Positions 7,081 to 9,078 of a stretch of DNA of 9,078 nucleotides are shown piece by piece. A model generated the notes under the pieces. It saw nothing but the letters and a program-made list of their open reading frames with translations, ran no database searches and had not been told where the DNA came from. How positions within the stretch are numbered: the stretch's first letter is position 1; the number at the start of each line of letters is the position of its first letter. Source of the stretch: Balneolaceae bacterium (GTDB lineage Bacteria > Bacteroidota > Rhodothermia > Balneolales > Balneolaceae); assembly GCA_007123985.1 (NCBI GenBank), contig SLGA01000320.1:1-9078 (forward strand). Direction: 5' to 3'. The position numbers and the translations under genes are program-made.

Positions 7081-7206
7081 GGCCTCAATTCAAATAGGGT
7101 GACCCAATTCTGTATGTTTTATCGTGTACAGTATAGATTTGAATATCATCAGATCTCACAACTCACTGATAGCCAATAAATACCAAATCTACAGACTGAA
7201 ACATCG

Positions 7207-8208
7207 ATGAACACACTTAACGATAAAGGTGCTTTTAAAAAAGCTTTTGGACTGCTGGTAAAAACAACTCCATTCTTAGGTCTCAACATCATTGTTTATG
7301 GTGGTTTCTTTCTGGCGGCAGTAATGTGGTTGGGAATATTTGGCGGAATTGCACTTTTCTTTTCATCACGTATTGAACTGCTTGCAATCATTTTTTTCCT
7401 TATTGCTGTGGCAGGTCCGTTTGCTGTGCTGGCTTTTGGTAAACGATATATTCTCTATCTGATAAAGGGTGCTCATATTGCTGTTCTTACGAAATATCTA
7501 ACAGAAGGCGAAGTGCCTGAAGGAAAATCACAAATAGCTTATGGCAGGGAAATTGTGGAACACAATTTTCGGGATGTAAGTATTCTTTTTGCACTGGATA
7601 AAATGATTGACCGAATTATCAGACGGTTCACACGGCGGTTTGTTCGTCTTGTAGATATGCTTCCCCTTGGTGGCGGAGCAAGTAAACTTGCCAGATGGAT
7701 TTCTGCAATTGTCAATCAATCACTATCCTACATCGATGAGGCAATCCTATCCTATGCAATTGCCAAAGACGGAAGAAATGTATGGGAAAACGCCCGACAC
7801 GGTATTATTCTATATGCACAGGTTTATAAACCGGTGTTGATGACAGCCATAAAAGTGTGGTTTTTGGGAAGAGCTTTTTATCTCGCATTACTCATTCTCT
7901 TCGGTATTCCTGGAATCATTTTGATGCTTATGTTTGATACAGGATGGTTTCAGGTAATAACTATCGTGGGTGTATTTCTATTGACCTCTCTCGTAGTTCG
8001 TGCAGTTTTTGACCCCTTTGCAACTGCGTACACCCTGGTAACCTATCACCAATCCATTGAAGGTGTAGAGGTAAATACAGAGTGGGACGAGCGCTTAAAA
8101 TCTGTATCCGGAACATTTCGGCAGATAACTGATAAAGCAAGAGATTTTGCCGGAAAAACTATGCCCGGTGACATTACTTCATCTGAAGAAGTTCGAACAA
8201 CATCATAG
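7207..8208 (+). CDS. integral membrane protein of unknown function
   Basis: This is a 333-residue protein that I do not recognise. Strongly hydrophobic segments lie at about residues 22-53 (one long or two short helices), 57-79, 210-243 and 246-268, so four to six membrane spans are likely, with no signal peptide. Between them, residues 80-205 form a long amphipathic region. It has a very basic patch (RIIRRFTRRFVR, 136-147), a glycine turn (LGGGASK) and a conserved-looking stretch SYAIAKDGRNVWENARHG (182-199). After the last helix come DPFATAYTLVTYHQSIEG (269-286) and EWDERLKSVSGTFRQI, then a soluble charged tail. The ATG gives a plausible cytoplasmic N-terminus; no Shine-Dalgarno site is visible. 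It lies behind the citrate synthase terminator and 222 nt before etfB, so it is probably its own transcript. The layout of the second half loosely recalls SLC44/choline-transporter-like proteins, but this is only a hypothesis. Confidence 0.85.
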   Translation: MNTLNDKGAFKKAFGLLVKTTPFLGLNIIVYGGFFLAAVMWLGIFGGIALFFSSRIELLAIIFFLIAVAGPFAVLAFGKRYILYLIKGAHIAVLTKYLTEGEVPEGKSQIAYGREIVEHNFRDVSILFALDKMIDRIIRRFTRRFVRLVDMLPLGGGASKLARWISAIVNQSLSYIDEAILSYAIAKDGRNVWENARHGIILYAQVYKPVLMTAIKVWFLGRAFYLALLILFGIPGIILMLMFDTGWFQVITIVGVFLLTSLVVRAVFDPFATAYTLVTYHQSIEGVEVNTEWDERLKSVSGTFRQITDKARDFAGKTMPGDITSSEEVRTTS

Positions 8209-8430
8209 AATTATTTCTCTTTCAACTCCATTAATTTTCTTCAGTCAGAAATTTGAATATTTTAAAATCCTGTGATCTTGTTGCGCCTTAACTGACCGGC
8301 GGATTATAGATTTTCAAGTAAAGCAAAGGCAAACTCCCTCCTATTGGATAAATTTTTAGTTTCATCTTTTGTATATTCAAATGATATCAAAAAAGCGTTT
8401 CCATGAACTTAGAAAAAGACCCCATCAAGT

Positions 8431-9078
8431 ATGAAATTTTACGTATGTATAAAGCAAGTACCCGATGTTAATGCACCGCTCCAAATTAAAGATGGTCAGT
8501 TAATTCAGGATGCTGACAGAAACATATTAAACGCCTACGATGCCTCTGCTGTTGAAGAAGCTCTTGTTATGCAGGAGGCAAACGGCGGTGAAATTGAAGT
8601 AGTTTTGATTGGCCCTGAAAAAGCGAAAGAAACCATCCGAAAAGCGCTGGCTATGGGTGCAGATTCAGGCTCACATATACTCACCAACGGCGATGAGAAA
8701 ATGGATTCTTACAGTTATGCTACTCTTCTTGCTGCATTTTTTAAGGACAAAGAGTACCATTACATTCTCTGCGGAAAACAATCACAGGATACGGATGCAG
8801 GACTCACCGGTTCTATGCTGGCCGAATTTCTTGATATACCATACGCCACCAACGCTGTAGGCCTTGAGATTGCAGGCGAAAACCTTCTTGTTAAACGTCA
8901 GGGAGATACAGGTCAGGAAATTCTCGAGGTTCCTTCACCCGGTCTTGTTACCTGTTCGAATGATATGAATGATCCCCGGATTCCAAATTTGAAAGGGATT
9001 ATGCAATCCAAAAGAAAACCTGTTGATACAATTTCAGTTGACGATTTGGGGGTAGAGATTTCCGAAGAAAATCTCAAA
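8431..9078 (+). CDS. etfB: electron transfer flavoprotein subunit beta, 5' part (runs off the right edge)
   Basis: This is the ETF small subunit, which with EtfA carries electrons from acyl-CoA and other dehydrogenases to ETF-quinone oxidoreductase. The frame is open from ATG 8431 to the last base (216 codons), against about 250 for the family, so roughly the last 35-40 residues are outside. Recognised parts are MKFYVCIKQVPD (1-12), the family's ...N-A-Y-D-A-S-A-V-E-E-A... (34-44), IRKALAMGAD (69-78), CGKQSQDTDAGLTGSMLAEFL (114-134, nucleotide-binding loop), KRQGDTGQEILEV (155-167, ETF beta signature region) and DPRIPNLKGIMQSKRK (181-196), which aligns by eye with the dehydrogenase-docking loop of human ETFB. 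The 222-nt upstream spacer suggests its own promoter; etfA may follow beyond the window. An ATG at 8403 is in another frame and stops after 22 codons. Confidence 0.95.
   Translation, partial: MKFYVCIKQVPDVNAPLQIKDGQLIQDADRNILNAYDASAVEEALVMQEANGGEIEVVLIGPEKAKETIRKALAMGADSGSHILTNGDEKMDSYSYATLLAAFFKDKEYHYILCGKQSQDTDAGLTGSMLAEFLDIPYATNAVGLEIAGENLLVKRQGDTGQEILEVPSPGLVTCSNDMNDPRIPNLKGIMQSKRKPVDTISVDDLGVEISEENLK

Noticed and set aside
7134..7141. TAGATTTG, matching the Bacteroidota -7 consensus TAnnTTTG, before the membrane protein gene
   Set aside because: There is no convincing -33 TTTG partner at the right distance, and a single 8-mer of this kind is common by chance.
8403..8471. 22-codon open frame starting at ATG 8403, just upstream of and overlapping etfB
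   Set aside because: It is in a different frame from etfB and short, with no ribosome binding site; no attenuator-like structure or codon run suggests a leader peptide.
8609..8860. 83-codon plus-strand open frame
   Set aside because: It is an out-of-frame shadow inside etfB.

Overview
The window is a chromosomal stretch of housekeeping and conserved genes, about 40% GC judged by eye. It looks like a member of the Bacteroidota superphylum, most plausibly the Balneolota/Rhodothermota side. The reasons are a DUF3098-type small membrane protein, a secreted protein of the Bacteroidota family often catalogued as 'asparagine synthetase B', and an almost complete lack of Shine-Dalgarno sequences before the start codons. 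The phylum call is an inference from gene content. I see no tRNA, rRNA, CRISPR array, insertion sequence or phage gene.

Layout. On the minus strand, at the left edge, a DUF3098-like membrane protein (440-700) is followed after 7 nt by the N-terminal part of a DUF92 membrane protein (1-432) that runs out of the window. Everything else is on the plus strand. A divergent spacer of about 105 nt separates this pair from a tight cluster: maf (806-1408), an exported TPR protein (1412-3313) and an exported protein with a possible amidotransferase-like fold (3321-4589). Gaps inside the cluster are 3 and 7 nt. Then come mazG (4703-5473), a 399-nt gene-free stretch holding a palindrome and a -10-like box, a short type II citrate synthase (5873-7027) with a clear intrinsic terminator (7047-7080), an unrecognised integral membrane protein (7207-8208), and the 5' 216 codons of etfB (8431 to the right edge), which is open at the window end.

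Functional reading. Maf and MazG are both nucleotide pool-sanitising pyrophosphatases, although a secreted-protein pair lies between their genes. Citrate synthase and ETF beta belong to central carbon and electron metabolism (TCA cycle entry; electrons from acyl-CoA oxidation). The least explained parts are the exported TPR/amidotransferase-like pair, the 333-residue membrane protein, and an 18-nt homopolymer inside the DUF92 gene at the window edge. I found no obviously new defence or mobile system; most of the window is ordinary core genome.
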